Origin: Bacteroidales bacterium
GTDB lineage: Bacteria > Bacteroidota > Bacteroidia > Bacteroidales > UBA4181
NCBI GenBank assembly: GCA_028700615.1
Contig: JAQVSH010000066.1
Span: 1 to 8,717, forward strand
Reading direction: 5' to 3'
Length of the DNA stretch: 8,717 bases
Made by a program: the position numbers and the translations under genes. Below are positions 7,430-8,717 of this stretch, piece by piece (position 1 is the stretch's first letter; every line of letters begins with the position of its first letter). A model generated the notes under the pieces. The model ran no database searches, had not been told where the DNA came from, and saw nothing but the letters and a program-made list of their open reading frames with translations.

Positions 7430-8717
7430 TTAAAACCTGAAAGTTATTCTTGACATGATATTGCGCGGAGCCTGAACAAAAAATCCCCTGTCTGTATTTT
7501 CCGGACTTCCATCAGCAAAACGTGCAGTATAGGCCCATGCATTGGCAATATAATCATTATTAAACAGATTATTGACAAGAAATTGAAACTCAATAGAAGA
7601 AGAATTTTTGCATTTATGGGTATAGGTTGCCTGAAAATTGCTCACCAGATAAGACGGAATTTTATTCTCCGGACTGGCAAGATTATCATAATACTGAGAC
7701 CCCACATACTTAGCCGTCAAAGCCAGGGACAAGGGTTTAACAGGATTCACCGTTAAAATTCCGGCCGCAATCACATCGGGAGAAAACGAAAGGGTCGAAC
7801 TTTTCTTATATACAGGAATTTGAGAAACCATATTCCAGTCATCAGGGTTATCATACTGATCTATCCACCCGGTATAATCCTGAATCCGGTTACGGCTCAA
7901 AGTCAGATTAGCATCCAGGGAAAGCCAGGACAAAGGTTTGATCCCTCCGGTCATTTCCACGCCTAAACGGTAACTGTCTTTCACATTCTCCATCAGGGCG
8001 TACCCGGTATTGGAAAGCTTTCCGGTAGCCGTCAGCTGATCTTTGTATAGCATCAGATAGCCATTGATTACAAAAGTTCCTTTTTCAGCAATATATCGGT
8101 ATCCTGCTTCAAAATCCGTCATCCGTTCGGGAAGCACCTCATGGGTTCCTCCGTACTTAATGGCATCTTTCAGGTCTGAACGGGTAGGTTCGCGATGAGA
8201 AACCGCTACAGAAAACCAAGCCTCATTTCTTGCATCCGGTCTGAAGAAGATCCCTCCCTTGGGATTGAAAAAATGCCATTGGTGATCCTGAGAGAGATCA
8301 GCCAGGTCATTATCGGCTCCTTCCATATCGTAACTTACATAGCGATACTGAAGGTCTCCGAAAAGAGACCAGTCCGAAGAAAAACGCCACTCCGCCTTCG
8401 TAAAATAGTTGAGATCACGCTTTTTCCCGACATTGAAATACCATTGATAATCCGTCTCCACCTTTTCATTGTATTTGACCCATGGAAGAATTCCGTAATG
8501 ATCTCCCTGATGATCGCTATACATCCCTCCCATATTCAGGGTAAGTTTCTCACTCAGATAACGGGCAGAAAGAGTCGCTGCATAAAAATCGTTATCCATA
8601 ATTTGTCTGGAAATAAAATCTGAAGACAAATAGGATTCTCCCCCTATGATCTGAGCCGGCAACCCATATTTACTAAATTTCCGGTCATATTTATAATTTT
8701 CGTAATAACCATAACCA
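7430..8717 (-). CDS. TonB-dependent outer-membrane receptor, C-terminal beta-barrel (partial), probable thiamine receptor
   Basis: Only the C-terminal 428 codons are present; the frame stays open to the right edge, so the signal peptide, TonB box and plug lie outside. The visible part is all barrel: alternating aromatic and polar strands, the early-barrel pattern GYGYYENYKYDRKFSKYG (1-18 of the fragment) common in Bacteroidetes receptors, the strand FLVNNLFNNDY (379-389), and a C-terminal strand ending in Phe (SRITFRF), which is needed for assembly by the BAM complex. The Met-like codon at 8660-8662 is TTG encoding an internal Leu, not a start. Family and location (TonB/ExbBD-driven import across the outer membrane) are clear. 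Thiamine as ligand is inferred from the kinase gene 5 bases downstream, as in the OMPthi-pnuT-tnr3 operons of Bacteroides; sequence alone does not show the ligand. A heme, siderophore or other cargo cannot be excluded. Confidence 0.93.
   Translation of the reverse strand, partial: GYGYYENYKYDRKFSKYGLPAQIIGGESYLSSDFISRQIMDNDFYAATLSARYLSEKLTLNMGGMYSDHQGDHYGILPWVKYNEKVETDYQWYFNVGKKRDLNYFTKAEWRFSSDWSLFGDLQYRYVSYDMEGADNDLADLSQDHQWHFFNPKGGIFFRPDARNEAWFSVAVSHREPTRSDLKDAIKYGGTHEVLPERMTDFEAGYRYIAEKGTFVINGYLMLYKDQLTATGKLSNTGYALMENVKDSYRLGVEMTGGIKPLSWLSLDANLTLSRNRIQDYTGWIDQYDNPDDWNMVSQIPVYKKSSTLSFSPDVIAAGILTVNPVKPLSLALTAKYVGSQYYDNLASPENKIPSYLVSNFQATYTHKCKNSSSIEFQFLVNNLFNNDYIANAWAYTARFADGSPENTDRGFFVQAPRNIMSRITFRF

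Noticed and set aside
8195..8623. Open frame of 142 codons on the plus strand antisense to the TonB-dependent receptor.
   Set aside because: The receptor frame is continuous and has clear barrel motifs; the antisense frame has no recognisable content.
8660..8662. Apparent start of a 410-residue receptor at 8662.
   Set aside because: The codon is TTG inside a frame open to the window edge, and the upstream codons encode further typical barrel sequence (YYENYKY, KFSKYG), so it is an internal Leu.

Overview
The window looks like ordinary chromosomal DNA from a member of the Bacteroidetes, most likely Bacteroidales. The signs are a TonB-dependent receptor with the C-terminal barrel signature of that phylum, no obvious Shine-Dalgarno sequences before well-placed starts, a promoter of the TTG-19 nt-TAnnTTTG type, a histidyl-tRNA synthetase of the GRYREFYQCD type, and familiar housekeeping genes. 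Genus cannot be fixed from what is visible. There are seven substantial genes plus a probable gene tail at the left edge. Gaps between genes are short, and no gene-free stretch exceeds about 90 bases.

Left part, plus strand (1-2176): the last codons of what is probably leuS, then a YitT-family membrane protein, then a membrane-anchored M23 zinc peptidase expected to act on peptidoglycan. The spacings (17 and 5 bases) suggest one transcription unit.

Right part, minus strand (8717 down to 2202): reading in the direction of transcription, a TonB-dependent outer-membrane receptor (5' end outside the window), a thiamine pyrophosphokinase 5 bases later, then a short gap with a well-matched Bacteroidetes promoter, followed by the ABC-F translation factor ettA, hisS, and a CNT-family nucleoside transporter. 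The two blocks meet tail to tail with 25 bases between stop codons.

Functional reading: the receptor/pyrophosphokinase pair matches the known Bacteroidetes thiamine-salvage arrangement (outer-membrane receptor, PnuT, kinase), but with no PnuT gene between the two. The ettA-hisS-nupC group is a translation and nucleoside-uptake cluster apparently driven by its own promoter. The nucleoside transporter has Met where the Vibrio cholerae homologue has a base-contacting Gln, and the M23 peptidase has HxD instead of the usual HxH. I see no mobile element, CRISPR array, RNA gene, defence system or clearly novel system. The observations worth checking are refinements of known families.
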